In this document: positions 1-12,300 of the stretch, piece after piece
Layout of the letters: each line of letters starts with the position of its first letter
Numbering within the stretch: the first letter of the stretch is position 1
Assembly: GCA_017654935.2 (NCBI GenBank)
Contig: CM065699.1
Coordinates: 14,233,345 to 14,297,344, forward strand
Length of the DNA: 64,000 bases
Source of the DNA: Phymorhynchus buccinoides
Taxonomy: Eukaryota > Mollusca > Gastropoda > Neogastropoda > Raphitomidae
Direction: 5' to 3'
Notes under the pieces: model-generated
The model's input: only the letters and a program-made list of their open reading frames with translations
Databases searched by the model: none
What the model was told of the DNA's origin: nothing
Program-made: the position numbers and the translations under genes

Positions 1-48
1 ACCTCATTTTGGATGATTTTTGAAGGTCTTATAAGGGAGGTTCCACTG
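1..48. mobile_element. MITE-A, right end only (cut by window edge)
   Basis: The first 48 bases match the right end of a short inverted-repeat element seen intact at 182-362 and elsewhere. They end in the terminal motif GGTTCCACTG followed by TA. The rest of the copy lies outside the window. Confidence 0.7.
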
Positions 49-181
49 TACTAATAATATAGACGAGCACATAATATAGACACTGACATGATAATTATAC
101 ACCGGGTATTACAAACAGTGAAATACACACGTGCATGGAACTCCAGAACTATTTTGCTCTCTCAGACTACCTTCTATAATA

Positions 182-362
182 CAGTGGAACCTCCATTATA
201 AGACCTTCAAAAATAATCCAAAATGAGGTCTTATAAGGGAGGGGTCTTATAACTATAAGGGAGGTAATGTTAATACTTACAAAGAAGGGCAATGTCTCGG
301 ATCAGTTGGTCTTATATGGGAGGGAGTCTATAATGGGAGGTCTTATACAGGAGGTTCCACTG
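182..362. mobile_element. MITE-A, complete palindromic copy with TA flanks
   Basis: An element of 181 bp starts CAGTGGAACCTCC and ends with the reverse complement GGTTCCACTG, with TA on both sides as expected for a TA target-site duplication. The interior consists of inverted variants of a 'CTTATAAGGGAGG' motif. No transposase is present, so this is a non-autonomous element, plausibly of the Tc1/mariner/pogo superfamily judging from TIR and TA. Other copies in the window: 10331-10509, 21482-21645, 22574-22749, 33561-33705, plus half-copies at 1-48, about 32130-32200 and about 37180-37260. Confidence 0.8.
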
Positions 363-518
363 TATATGCACACAAGTACAGAGGGTTTTTTCTGTTATGC
401 CAGAAGGTACATCACTACATGCACATACACACATCCAATGATCCATACATGTATGTATAATGTACAAATGTGCATACACTCGACACAAAAGGCATCCAAA
501 CATTGTGCATGCATGCTT

Positions 519-550
519 CAAACACACACACACACACACACACACACAGA

Positions 551-600
<50 letters not shown>
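519..600. repeat. (CA)n microsatellite
   Basis: Nearly uninterrupted CA dinucleotides with one short GAGA interruption. Open frames here are poly-Thr/His or poly-Cys/Val artefacts of the repeat. The flanking DNA (363-520, 601-950) holds shorter CA-rich tracts and no recognisable gene. Confidence 0.9.
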
Positions 601-606
<6 letters not shown>

Positions 607-943
607 GCTCAAACTGTGGATCATCTGTGCATGGCTCTCCTGATTGACCCGATTCTTCCAGTTCCAGTCTGAGGTTCTATACACACACCTGTCTGCATGC
701 ACATGCACACAATCATGCATGCATGCAAGCATGCACACGCACATGTATCATGTACGCACACGCACACACACACACACAAAACATGTTGCTTTTTCTATCA
801 ACTGTTACTGGTGAAAATATGGATCTTACTAAGCAAACACGAATATACGCACATACGCACATACACATACACACACACACTAACACTAACATACTGGTGA
901 AAGTGCCAAACACAAAAGAATATGCACATACATGTATGCATGT

Positions 944-949
<6 letters not shown>

Positions 950-978
<29 letters not shown>

Positions 979-992
979 GTGACACACACACA

Positions 993-1079
<87 letters not shown>
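950..1079. repeat. (CA)n microsatellite, long
   Basis: About 130 bp of CA repeats with two CAGTGA interruptions near the left end. The interruption pattern is itself duplicated, suggesting slippage of a compound unit. Confidence 0.9.
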
Positions 1080-1365
1080 GCTCTGGAGTCTGTACACACA
1101 AAATTCACTTAAAATGTTAAATCAAGTTAATGGGTTTGCATGCTGTACACATTCTTCTTCTTCTTTTTTTTCTTCTTTCTGAACCCAACCACCATCATCT
1201 AGTTGATGGTAAGCATGCATTTATAAGCATGCATGCATGCACACACACACACTTTAACACACACACACAGATGCATGCACACACACATGCATACAAACTT
1301 CTAAAGATAAGTTCAACACTGACCGACATGTTGTCATTGCGTGTACAGAATGCACGTGTGTGTGT

Positions 1366-1684
<319 letters not shown>

Positions 1685-1875
1685 TGAATGGGATATTGAA
1701 GTGAATGTGGTTGTCCCTTCCCCATTTCATTTCCTCCCCATCACCCATATTAACAAATGTCCCGGACACAATGGAACAAAGCAAAGAACAATCAAAGTAT
1801 AAACATTGTAAAGTATCAATTAAAAGGACATATCCCGACGGAATAGGTGCTAAATTTCTAAAGTTAGAGACTAAT

Positions 1876-4240
1876 TCATAGGGTTTCTAACATATGAAAT
1901 TTAAGTGCTTTCATAAATGTCTGTCTTGATGTACACGATTTTAAATTAAAAGATAAATTGTTCCACGCCGTACAGCCGGAGTACAATAAACTAGATTTAT
2001 AAAGATTATTACGGGGTCTGGGAAAAGAAAGTTTGTGTGTATGTCTGCTTTCGTTGCTAACAAAATGTTGGGTGATTTTCTTAGGGGCTATTCCATTCAC
2101 AACGCTGTACATGCATACACATTTGTTATATAATAGTCTTTCCTTAAATGGCAGGATGTTTAAAGATTTGTAATCACATTTAGTGAGTGAACTGGACTTC
2201 AACTGTATTAATTTTATGGCTCGTTTGTGTAAACGATTTAATTGTTTCAGATTTGTTTCGCTGCTATTGTCCCAAAGAGTTGATGCATAATTTATAAGGG
2301 ATAAGATATGTGCATGAAAAAAGCTTTTTCGTGCGTCACGATTCAAAAATCTTTTTATTCTTGCAAGTTGATATATTCTTTTTGAAATGCGTTTGCCAAG
2401 ATTAGATATATGATTTGACCATGATAAATTATTGTCTATAACAACACCTAAGACTTTATGTGAAGATACGTCTTCTATCTTTTGATCTTGAATGAACAAT
2501 GATGGGAACGAGGAGTTCATTTTCTGTATTTTTTGTCTCGTGGTAACATACATGCATTTTGTTTTGGTAGCATTTAGAGACATATGATTTTCTTCAGTCC
2601 AGTTCACTAATTTTTCAACATTTTTCTGGAGGTCATTTACCAATTCGTTAGGGTTACTATTACAAGACTGTAAAGATGTGTCATCAGCAAACATTTCAGA
2701 GGAACATTGTAAATATAGCGGTAAGTCATTTACATAAAGAGAAAATAAAATGGGTCCTAATACTGAGCCCTGAGGAACCCTGAGGAATAATGTTGATCTT
2801 TTTGAGCTGATTTCAACGAGCTGATTTCAACGAGCTGTTGACGGTCGCAAAGAAAAGAGGAAATAAATGTAATGGCGTGACTGGACAAATTGTAGTACTT
2901 AAGTTTTCTTGTCAAAAGGGCATGATTAATAACATCAAATGCCTTAGCAAAGTCAATAAAAAGAATTCCAGTAAACTCGTTATTATTAATATTTGAAAGA
3001 CATCTGTCAGTAAGATGTGTCAGAGATGTGTGACACGAGTGGTTTTCACGAAAACATGATTGATTTTCATGAAGTAGATCGTAATGGTTCAGATGCTTAC
3101 ATAAATTCAATTGAATATGTTTTTCCAGTGGCTTTGACAGGAGCGAAAGTACTGATATAGGGCGATAATTCGAGGGATTGGTACGATCACCTGATTTATA
3201 AAAGGGTATTACTTTTGCTTGTTTAAATTGGGTAGGAAATTGTCCTTTATCAATGCAAAGATTGTAAACATAAGTAAGCGTGTCTGCAATGGCAGGTGCA
3301 GCTAGTTTTAAAATCTTACTATCTAATCCATCTAAGTCCCTTGATCCTGACTGTTTTAAATGTAATAAGTAATTCAACGTTTCAGTCACAGAAATGGGCA
3401 GTATGGTAAAGGGTGTTGAAATATTTTTTGAACGACAGTAATCACCCAGTTCTTGTAAATCATTTTCATGTGTTTTGTCATTGGTGATTAACTTATCAGC
3501 AACATTAGCGAAATGAGAGTTTAAATCATCAGGTGATAATTCTGATATTGGACAATGCGCTTTATGGTCAGAATTTCTGTTAGTCAAAAGGTTAATAGCT
3601 TTCCACATTGATTTCTGATTCTGGGAGGAAGTTACCAAATCTTGAAAGTATGTTTTCATTGCCCTTCTCTTCATTGTGTTCACTTTATTCCTCTGTTTAT
3701 TGAATGCCTTTCTGTCTTTTGAAGTAAGTAAGCTATCTCTTTTATATCCCTCATTGTCTATATCTTTAGTTAACCAAGGGGGTTTGTTGGTGTGTTTAAC
3801 TCTCTTTTTAATTAAGGGAGCATGTTGGTCGTATATTTCCTGAAATGTATGTATCCAAAACTCTATCGCTAAGTCCGGGTCCCTAATTTGATAAACATAA
3901 TCTAAATCCGAATTAATTAAGTCATTCAGAAATGAATTTTGATCGAAGTTCCTGAAGCACCTATAAAATATTTCTTTGTGACCGGACTTAGGAATTTTGA
4001 CACCTTTTTTCTTCCAAGTTATGCAAACAGAGGAATGATCACTACAACAGGTCTGTACAGAGGACGCTTCTATTATATTAGCTTTGTTGTTGACATAGAT
4101 GTGGTCAATTACAGTTCTTGAATGATTTGTGATACGAGTCGGAACGTCAATTATTTGTTCCAAATCATAAAGTTCATACATTTGTTTCCATTTTGTCCCT
4201 GTATGTGTGTGTGTGTGTGCGTGTGCGTGTGCGTGCGTGT
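1876..4240 (-). pseudogene. non-LTR retrotransposon ORF2 remnant (endonuclease C-terminus, reverse transcriptase, tail), frameshifted
   Basis: Two minus-strand frames (about 4240-2757 and 2694-1876) form one broken ORF2. The upstream part has the end of an APE-type endonuclease (DHIYVN, then CSDHSSV), a long linker, and reverse-transcriptase blocks including FIDFAKAFDVINH. The motif VPQGSVLGP lies in the shifted frame near 2.76 kb. The downstream part begins with the catalytic FADDTS box and continues through the thumb to a C-terminal region with a WNNLS motif. The 5' end is cut at a TG-rich microsatellite near 4.2 kb, so most of the endonuclease and any ORF1 are missing. The frame breaks at a perfect 14-bp direct duplication (2804-2831). 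The Jockey/CR1-like group is the best guess. It is a dead copy. Confidence 0.9.
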
Positions 4241-4252
4241 GCGCGTGTGTGA
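4200..4252. repeat. (TG)n microsatellite at retrotransposon 5' truncation
   Basis: A TG/CG-rich tract marks the 5' (minus-strand) limit of the retrotransposon. The following 4250-4760 contains no recognisable gene. Confidence 0.8.
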
Positions 4253-4988
4253 ATGAAAAGTTGGCAAAAAGTGTGTAATTCAGCATCTGATCTGGCAATC
4301 CCCACCCCCACCCTCAAAATTCTGTCTATCTCAGTATCTCTCAATTCACTCAAATTCATCTGTGTCGCTAACCTTGATGTCTTTTTGGACAATCGACGGA
4401 TGTGTCGCATGTACTTTCCAAGATATGACTGACGCAGTATGCTGTCACATTTGCATGAGGTTCTGGAATTGATGAAATCAAATACTCGTCCTACTGTCAA
4501 AGACATTTTTGTCAGGAGCACTCAGCACTGGCATGGAAATTTAGGTTTTTAAGGGAGATAAAGCTAAATGATATTCCCAAAACGCAAGGGATTTGTCTCC
4601 CTTGGAGACCGTCAACCGGAAACAGTCTAAAAACATTATGGAGTGTCAAAACAACAACTCAATGATGCCACTGTCGGAGCACCCTAAGATCTGTGTTTCT
4701 GTGTTCTTCGTTTAGGCATTTATCACAAAGAATCTTGCCTGAGGTGTGTCATTAATCGGTTTGTAATATGGTCAGCTCATTGATCGTGGGCCCTCAAGAG
4801 AAGAAGAAGAAATGTGTATCACTGTATCATGTTACGTATCTTACTATCTATCCAGTGTATGCCTTAGATTATCAGACGACAGATAGACACAACAAAAAAG
4901 TGATCTTCTTCCTTCTTTCTTTAAACATCCTCTTTCAGCTTGCTGAAGATTCTGATGTGTATAAAGCTGGGGGACTTTCCAGTCTGGC

Positions 4989-5048
4989 AGCTTCTTCTTC
5001 TTCTTCTTCTTCTTCTTCTTCTTCTTCTTCTTCTTCTTCTTCTTCTTC
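4989..5048. repeat. (TTC)n microsatellite
   Basis: About 19 TTC units in a row. It codes only poly-Ser, poly-Lys or poly-Arg in the various frames, so those frames are artefacts. Confidence 0.95.
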
Positions 5049-5096
5049 CAATACATACATAGGAATACATAGGATGATGTCCGACTGCAGGCCAGC

Positions 5097-5381
5097 CTAG
5101 GCCTCTTCTGTCGGCTCCGAGGTAGTAGTTACTTTGATAGTTTGATCGTGGTCGGCATTGTGTTTGAAGGGTTCGTCCCTCCACAATTTATCCAGGCGTG
5201 CTTCAAAAGATTGAACTGATGGCGCATTCACTACATTGGCTGGCAGATTATTCCACACATCTACACTACGGCAAACAAAAGAGTTCTTTCTTAGGTTTAA
5301 ATTTATCCGGTGTTTTGCCACTTTGTATTGATGACCACGAGTGTATTGCTCTGAATTATGCAGTGGTATAAACTTAGACAC
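5097..5381 (-). pseudogene. LINE ORF2 C-terminal fragment
   Basis: A minus-strand frame of 94 residues shows the C-terminal signature of non-LTR ORF2 proteins: 'FVCRSVDVWNNLP' followed by 'NAPSVQSFEARLDKLW'. The upstream part is missing, and the fragment is bounded by the DNA transposon that starts at 5406. It belongs to a different lineage from the 1.9-4.2 kb copy, because the tail sequence differs. Confidence 0.75.
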
Positions 5382-5405
5382 CTGGCTGTCGTATTTTCCA
5401 ATATA

Positions 5406-6138
5406 CAGTGGAGTCCGGGTAAAACGAATTTTAACGGAACACAGACTCAGTTCGTTGTATCAGGATTTCGTTATACATGTACATGCACAATGTATGTTGA
5501 AAAAAACACCGTTCAAACACTCGCCAATGATAACCGAAAACATAAACTTGACCAGTTTGGATCGTCTGTCTTAATCACGGGATGTACAAGGCTTGAAGTA
5601 GTTCAGCAGTGTTGTCTGACGCTGGTCTGTTTTGGCACACTTTTCAACAAGTTTGTCCATTAAGTGACAACACATCACACAAATTTAGTTTGTTATAGGC
5701 TTTCACGAACTTTTCGATCTTTATTTTGAGCGCGAATTGTAAAGCGACCTTGAGAAACCGAATGATCTGTAGGAAGCCTAGGCCTAGCAGACGACCCAGT
5801 GTGAATCTAAATGAGTTCACGCATGCGCAGTTCATATTTTCCAACTTCCTTCCTCTTGACAACACTTTCTAGCTTGGAGTTTGAAGGCCTAGGTTTTTGC
5901 AGTGCATCGCACAGGCTGAGTTCGTTATAGGCTATTTTTCCAAGTAAATAAAATTATCCTGGGGCGTAGAACATGTGTTCGTAAAAAGCGGATGTTCGTT
6001 ATTTCAAAAGGATTTTTTGTTCGTTATACCCATGGCTTTGCAAGTGACAAATAGAAGGGCATTTGCCGGGAAATTGAAGTCAGTTCGTTAATCGCGAAAT
6101 TTCGTTAAAAGCGAGTTCGTTATAGTTGGACTCCACTG
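5406..6138. mobile_element. non-autonomous DNA transposon with TA flanks (733 bp)
   Basis: It starts CAGTGGAGTCCGGGTAAAAC and ends with an inverted match TTGGACTCCACTG, flanked by TA on both sides. Subterminal sequence on both sides is rich in TTCGTTATA/TCGTTA motifs. This is the layout of pogo/Tigger-like elements of the Tc1/mariner superfamily. No transposase DDE domain can be read, so it is a deletion derivative. Confidence 0.8.
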
Positions 6139-6329
6139 TAGTTGACAAAGTCAATTCTGACCATTATTTCAACTGAAAAGGGCGAAGAGAGAGAAAACAA
6201 AAGAAAAGAAGAAGAAACAAAAACAAAGGAGAGAGAGAGAGGGAGAGAGAGAGAGAGCTTTGGTGGGTAGACAGCCAGACAACCGGCCAGACTGGGACCG
6301 TTCAGCGGAACCCAGCCGTGATGCCGGCC

Positions 6330-6925
6330 CAACCACTGCCTACCCTTGGGTCTGGAGCTTTTAGTGCTCTGCCAACAGCCTCCTGAAGAAGGCTTTGGCA
6401 GAAGGGGCCTGAACAGTTTCTGGAGGCAGGGCATTCCACTCTCTGATGGCGCGGGGGAAGAAGGAGGAGCTGCGCTGCTGGGTGCAGCAGGGGATCCTGC
6501 TGAACTGCTCGCTGTGTCCTCTTCTCGCTCTTGCAGCTAAGGGCTGCAGATGTTCGCACCTGACCTGGAGCTGCCCTTTGAGGATCTTGAAGAAAGTTGT
6601 GAGTCTTGTGGCGGCTCTTCGTTTTTGCAGCGTGGGCCACTCCAGTTTGTTGAGCATGGCAGTCACGCTGGACTTTTGATGGTTGGTAGTCATTCATGAC
6701 GAAGCGTGTTGCTCTACGTTGGACTGCCTCAATGTCGTTGATGTTTCTCTGCGCGGTGGGATCCCACACGCTTGAAGCATACTTAAGATGAGGACGGATA
6801 AGTGCTTTGTAGGCCTGTTCTTTCATGTCCTTCTGGTTCGTCTTGAGGGTCCTTCTGATGAAGCCAAGGGTGTTGTTGGCTTTGGCCACAATGTTGTTTA
6901 TGTGGGTGTCCCACGTCACGGTACA
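6330..6925 (-). pseudogene. LINE ORF2 fragment (thumb and C-terminus), one frameshift
   Basis: Two minus-strand frames join across a shift near 6.69 kb. The first contains 'WDTHINNIVAKANNTLGFIR' and 'LKYASSVWDP', the second 'SSVTAMLNKLEWPTLQKRR' and 'REWNALPPETV'. These blocks follow the reverse-transcriptase catalytic core in many non-LTR elements. The 5' part is absent, and the N gap at 7051 lies about 125 bp upstream. Confidence 0.85.
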
Positions 6926-7050
6926 GGAGGAGGGGGGGGCAGTACTTGAAGAGGCGAGGGGGCTGGATTTAGGGGAGAGGGGATGGGAGAAGGGGGAGGG
7001 GGTTTCTATATTTGGGATTTGAATCCTTCCATTAAGGGTAATGATACAAC

Positions 7051-7550
7051 NNNNNNNNNNNNNNNNNNNNNNNNNNNNNNNNNNNNNNNNNNNNNNNNNN
7101 NNNNNNNNNNNNNNNNNNNNNNNNNNNNNNNNNNNNNNNNNNNNNNNNNNNNNNNNNNNNNNNNNNNNNNNNNNNNNNNNNNNNNNNNNNNNNNNNNNNN
7201 NNNNNNNNNNNNNNNNNNNNNNNNNNNNNNNNNNNNNNNNNNNNNNNNNNNNNNNNNNNNNNNNNNNNNNNNNNNNNNNNNNNNNNNNNNNNNNNNNNNN
7301 NNNNNNNNNNNNNNNNNNNNNNNNNNNNNNNNNNNNNNNNNNNNNNNNNNNNNNNNNNNNNNNNNNNNNNNNNNNNNNNNNNNNNNNNNNNNNNNNNNNN
7401 NNNNNNNNNNNNNNNNNNNNNNNNNNNNNNNNNNNNNNNNNNNNNNNNNNNNNNNNNNNNNNNNNNNNNNNNNNNNNNNNNNNNNNNNNNNNNNNNNNNN
7501 NNNNNNNNNNNNNNNNNNNNNNNNNNNNNNNNNNNNNNNNNNNNNNNNNN
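7051..7550. other. assembly gap, exactly 500 N
   Basis: Five hundred N bases. The round size suggests a placeholder of unknown true length. Confidence 1.
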
Positions 7551-7956
7551 CTCAATGTTTTGTAGTTTTGAGAAAATGAAAAAAAAAAACTTAAAAAAAT
7601 TAACCGCATTTACCACAATTGATTATCTATGATGAATATGTAGTTCAAGACATTATGAGTTTAGTCCAGGCATGTTGTTTTCTAAGATTTTTTTTATATG
7701 TTGGTTAAATACTTTGAAAGAACGAAGAGATGAGGGTCTTTGTAGATCTGAAATTTGTCGGACTTACGAGTTTTTCTTCTAATTTACACAACCTCACTTT
7801 ACCCAAATAGGAACTGCCCCTAAAGTCGTTAGAGATATGAGCTTTTGGTCGGAAGTTGGCTCGGGTGAAAAATGAGAGAGCTGGACTCCATGTATCTGAC
7901 CTCGTAAACACCCAAATAAATTGAGATACGAGGTTTTTGAATTTCACCGACGACTT
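7551..7956. mobile_element. MITE-C, left part lost in gap
   Basis: This matches the interior and right end of the element at 12568-13024. It ends with GAGATACGAGGTTTTTGAAT and TTTCACCGACGA, the inverted form of that element's left terminus. The left end is replaced by the N gap. Confidence 0.65.
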
Positions 7957-8885
7957 AATAACACCATGCCGCTCATCAACACTGTTCAATCATCATTTAC
8001 CATTTACTCACCTGAATCTTGATCTTTGCCTTTTCTTAAGAAACAGTGTAAGCAGTGAGCGATTCTCTGTATGTACAATAACTCATTCCACCCTACGCCT
8101 GACAAATTGTCGCGCACACTTGAGTAACCACCAGCGCCTGCGCCCGACAAATTCCAGGCTGGCACAAACCCTTGTTTACTTTCTCTAATCAATCTCATAA
8201 CTATTAGCAAATAATGGGAGCTTATTCCCCAGCCATTACCTTTTGGAATGACTGTCGAATTTGTGGTGCAATTTCGAAGCAATAGACGATTTTTCGTAAA
8301 AACAGAATATGTCTTTTTACCACAAAATCGCATTGTCCCCCATAAAAAAAAAGTAGGACAACACAAGGCGTTTGTCCTTCCAATTAATGAAAGATCACTC
8401 GCGTCAAACCGCAAAATTATGCCCCTTGGCTATTTGCGGACATTTCCTATATGTCAGTGGGGGTTTTTTGGTGGTCACGTTCTGGTTGTAAAATTCCTGC
8501 CACAACACAACTTCATCGTGTAGTATCCCTCTCCCAGAACCACGCAGGCTGGGAGAGCAACGGTCGCGGAGTCAAATAGCTCAAGACAACCAAAAGGGTT
8601 AATCCGCTACCTGGTACATGGGCGAATGTATCACCCCCCAAGACATCACATACCTACACTCCCACCAAAGGTAGCACGACATCTTGAGCCTCCAAGCCAC
8701 ATCCATAGCCCATGTGTTTGCATATTTTCAGAGCTTAAGTCAGTTTTTTCAATTAAAGTAATGCATGTGAGCATCTTAAAAAACCAAAAAGTTATTGCTC
8801 TCATGTCGGTTGAAATGCAACGGACGACCAAGAACGTAGTAAAATACATGGCGCTAAAAGAGTTACAGATGTCCTGCACCATGTG
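7957..8885. other. intergenic, nothing recognised
   Basis: About 930 bp downstream of the GATB stop codon. A 91-residue frame on the plus strand (8248-8523) and shorter minus frames have no motif that I recognise. Any GATB 3' UTR end and polyadenylation signal should lie here or just above, but I could not pick a convincing AATAAA on the minus strand. Confidence 0.5.
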
Positions 8886-9211
8886 ATCGGTGACGATCCT
8901 TGGGTCTGAGATGATCTGATGATCCAACTCTATCTGGGCAGTTTGTTGAAGATGTCGGTGATGATCTCAGTGATGATCTTGGGGTCTGAGATGATCTGAT
9001 GATGTAACTCTATCTGGGCAGTTTGTTGAAGATGTCGGTGATGATCTCGGTGATGATCCTGGGGTCTGAGATGATCTGATGATCCAACTCTATCTGGGCA
9101 GTTTGTTGAAGATGTCGGTGATGATCTCGGTGATGATCCTGGGGTCTGAGATGATCTGATGATCCAACTCTATCTGGGCAGTTTGTTGAAGATGTCGGTG
9201 ACGATCTCGGT
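8886..9211 (-). repeat. 80-bp tandem repeat made from the GATB stop-codon end
   Basis: Four copies of an 80-bp unit, marked by TATCTGGGCA at 8931, 9011, 9091 and 9171. The highest-coordinate copy is the real end of GATB, coding for [14 protein letters not shown] and the stop. The three lower copies lie downstream of that stop in transcript sense and still read as near-perfect copies of the same coding end. Because 80 is not a multiple of 3, the copies cannot form one extended frame. They would sit in the 3' UTR. Confidence 0.85.
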
Positions 9212-9307
9212 GATGATCTTGGGGTCGGCCCGCCGGTCCAGTTTCAGCTGCACAGGACCCATGACTGCGTTGAGGGCTCTGCTGCCTCCCTTCTTCAGCT
9301 TCTTCAT
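9170..9307 (-). CDS. GATB: GATB last coding exon (YqeY-like C-terminus, stop)
   Basis: Residues 374-418 of the readable part. The acceptor is GTGTGCCGCAG before ATGAAGAAGC. The reading frame contains [17 protein letters not shown] and [16 protein letters not shown] and ends LPR-TAG. This aligns with the conserved end of GatB, where a 'NPRAINKLIG' block and an 'ADP..I.EIL' block close the protein. The stop-codon end is the master copy of the 80-bp array that follows. Confidence 0.92.
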   Translation of the reverse strand: MKKLKKGGSRALNAVMGPVQLKLDRRADPKIITEIVTDIFNKLPR

Positions 9308-12300
9308 CTGCGGCACACAGGCAGGCACAAATGAATGCATGGAAATAAGCAAGAAGGCACACGCACACACATAGGAAGACGCACATGTGCACAAAAGCAC
9401 ATGCAAACGTATGCTTTGATCATATGCACATACGCGCACACACACACTGACACACATTAGATATAAACAAATTAACATCAGATAAGTCACATGCGACAAT
9501 ATTGATTTGATTTACCATACTTAGACATAAACGAATTAACATAAGTCACACGTGACAATATTGATTTGATTTACCATATTTAGACATAAACGAATTAATA
9601 TAAGTCACATGTGACAATATTGATTTGATTTAACATATTTAAACATAAACAAATGAACACCAGATAAGTCGCATGTGACAATATTGATTTGATTTGCCAT
9701 ATTTAGACATAAACAAAATAACATCAGATAAGTCGCATGTGACAATATTGATTTGATTTACTATATTTAAACATAAACAAATTAACATAAGATAAGTCAC
9801 ATGTGCAGGCATCAGAATACTCCAGAGTCCAATCCGTGGACGAACAACACTCGCCATGACTCAGAGTCGACATTGAGTCGGACCCCACAAAACCAATTTC
9901 TCGCGGAAAAGTTCTCACATCATCGTAGTCTCCAGCGATCATATCCTCTAAATCAACTCATTTAAAACCCAAATCGCAATCACTGTCATCAAAACAAACT
10001 CTGAAACAGTGAAAGTAAGAGTCTAGAGAGCTCTAAACTCGGAAGAAAAAACAAACATGGCCACGATTTTTCGTTTCCGAAGGCGCAGTATGAAAACAAA
10101 CCGATTAAGAATACCATTTGAGAATAAGATTGCGCTGCCTCATGAAGTACAAACCTGCGGCCGGCAGTGCCCAAACCGCGGCCAGTGGCTACCAAAACCG
10201 CAGAAATCCGCGGACCGTTCTGATGCCTGCATGTGACAATATCGATTTGATTTACCGTATATTTCGGACTATAAGGCGATACTTTTCCCCCAAAACAAAG
10301 ATCCCTGCGCCTTATATGAAAATTAAAATACAGTGGAACCTCCCGTATAAGACCTTTAAAAATCATCCCAAATGAGGCCTTATAATGGAGGGGTCTTAAA
10401 AGGGAGGTAATTTTAATACTTACAAAGAAGGGCAATGTCTTAGAGAAGTAGGTCTTATGTGGGAGGAGGGAGTCTTAGAATGGGTGGTCTTATAAGGGAG
10501 GTTCCACTGTAGTAAAAAAACAACAATATACAAAATCTGAATTTTGTGTAAAATTTGGGTAGTGCGCCTTGATATATATACATAATAAGGTGTGCCTTAT
10601 AGTCGGAAAAATATGGTAGAATATAATATTTTTTTTGGTTGTCCACTGACCACTTTGGGCTGGGTGTCTAGGACCTCGTGAACCACCTGTTCTATCAGCT
10701 GCCGGTCGCGGATCTGACCCCAGCCCTCTCTGTCCACCACCTCCCGCCCACCCCGCTCCGGGTGGTCAAACAGCACTGACAGCACCTGCCGCAGCACAGC
10801 AAAGGTTAGCAAGTTGACGCCACAACTCGCTGCCAAAGCAGCACAGAAAATACAACAAGAACGAGTAGGTAGGTAGGTAGATAGGGACAGGCTGAAAAGC
10901 CTTAGGCCTCGCGGCCTATTAAACATCCCCTCTTTATTACATCTTTGTAAACGGTTTGATTGCATGCTTTAAATTTTGAAATTATATCACCAATTGTCAT
11001 AATCACAAAAAAGATATCTGAATTTTGGAATTGCATCCAGATGCAAATTTAGTTTGAAGGTTATTCCAATGGTTAACAACTCTTGTGAGAAAATGAAAAC
11101 TTGCATTTGTCAGTTCGGAAAAATTCAACAAAACATTTTTCACTCGGAATTCCTAGTTGTATTAAAATTAGAAACAGAGAAGAGTGTCTCAATGAGTAGC
11201 TTCTTAATGAATTCCTAGTCCATTGTTCAGTACTAATAGGCAGTTTTCTTCTTCGTGGATCGCTTAGACAAGTTTCCTGTCATATCAGCGTAGATGGATC
11301 ATACTGCCGTCATGCGCCTAAGAAATATTCAGGCCCAGCATGTCTGTCTTCAGCTGGAGAAAATCTTTGTAAAAGTTTCTTGAAAAAAGGCAGGAGAATG
11401 GAGCAGTAAGGCAGAACGATATAAAAAAACAACACCAGAAAGCGAATGGAAAAAGCAGTCAAAGAGAGCTTCAGATTAGATTAAGTTACAAGCACAGAAC
11501 TTCCGGAAGGTGGGGGTACTATTTGTATGAACATCCACCCCCTTGGTGTCCCCATGGGAGGGGGGGGGGTAGTTTTCAATGAAGAAACATCACCTTTACT
11601 AAGAACTCTGCCTCTTGATGACCTAACATAGGTTTTCTCCCCTAAGGCTGCTGGTTTCTGATTCAGCAACCTGACAAACTGGGGTATAGCAGGGCTCCCA
11701 GGGACCCCCTTTTGGTGGTCTATGAAGCACTAAGATTCTAAAGGACCCTCTAAAAGAATATGCAGGGGGTCCCAGGGATGCACTAGACAAATTCTTTTTA
11801 GCATTCGCTATGCCACTGGGACCCTCTATCCCGCCTCTAGGACCCTCTATACTGTAAGTGAAGGAGTCCCTGGGACCCCTTGTTTTGCGGGACGATTGGG
11901 AGCCCTAGTATGTCTGTGAGCTGGAATTCGGAATGAGCAGAGAGAGAGCAACGCCACTGTACGGCGCAGAAGATGGGACAGAAAAGAAAAACAAACCTGA
12001 ACAAGCTTGCACAGTATTTACATTGAACAATTGAAAATGCAACGGTAAGAAATGATCAATATTTATACTGTCTAAAATGGTTTTTTAAATGTGTTTTTTA
12101 AAACTGAGTATGCCATAAGTTTCGCTTGTCGCTGCTTCAGTTTTGTTATGGTGTACGTTCACTATTTCAAGACAATAAAATGCTTAAATCAAGAGGTCAC
12201 TCAGGTCCTCAAACACAAAATATCTGAAAGTTCCAAAAACATCTAAAATCGTTTGGTGACTGCAGTTTCAGTTTCAGTTCCCCTGCTGTTTGGAATTCCC

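Noticed and set aside
8248..8523. 91-residue plus-strand frame as a gene
   Set aside because: No recognisable motif, no splice context and no conserved neighbour. Length is within chance for this composition.
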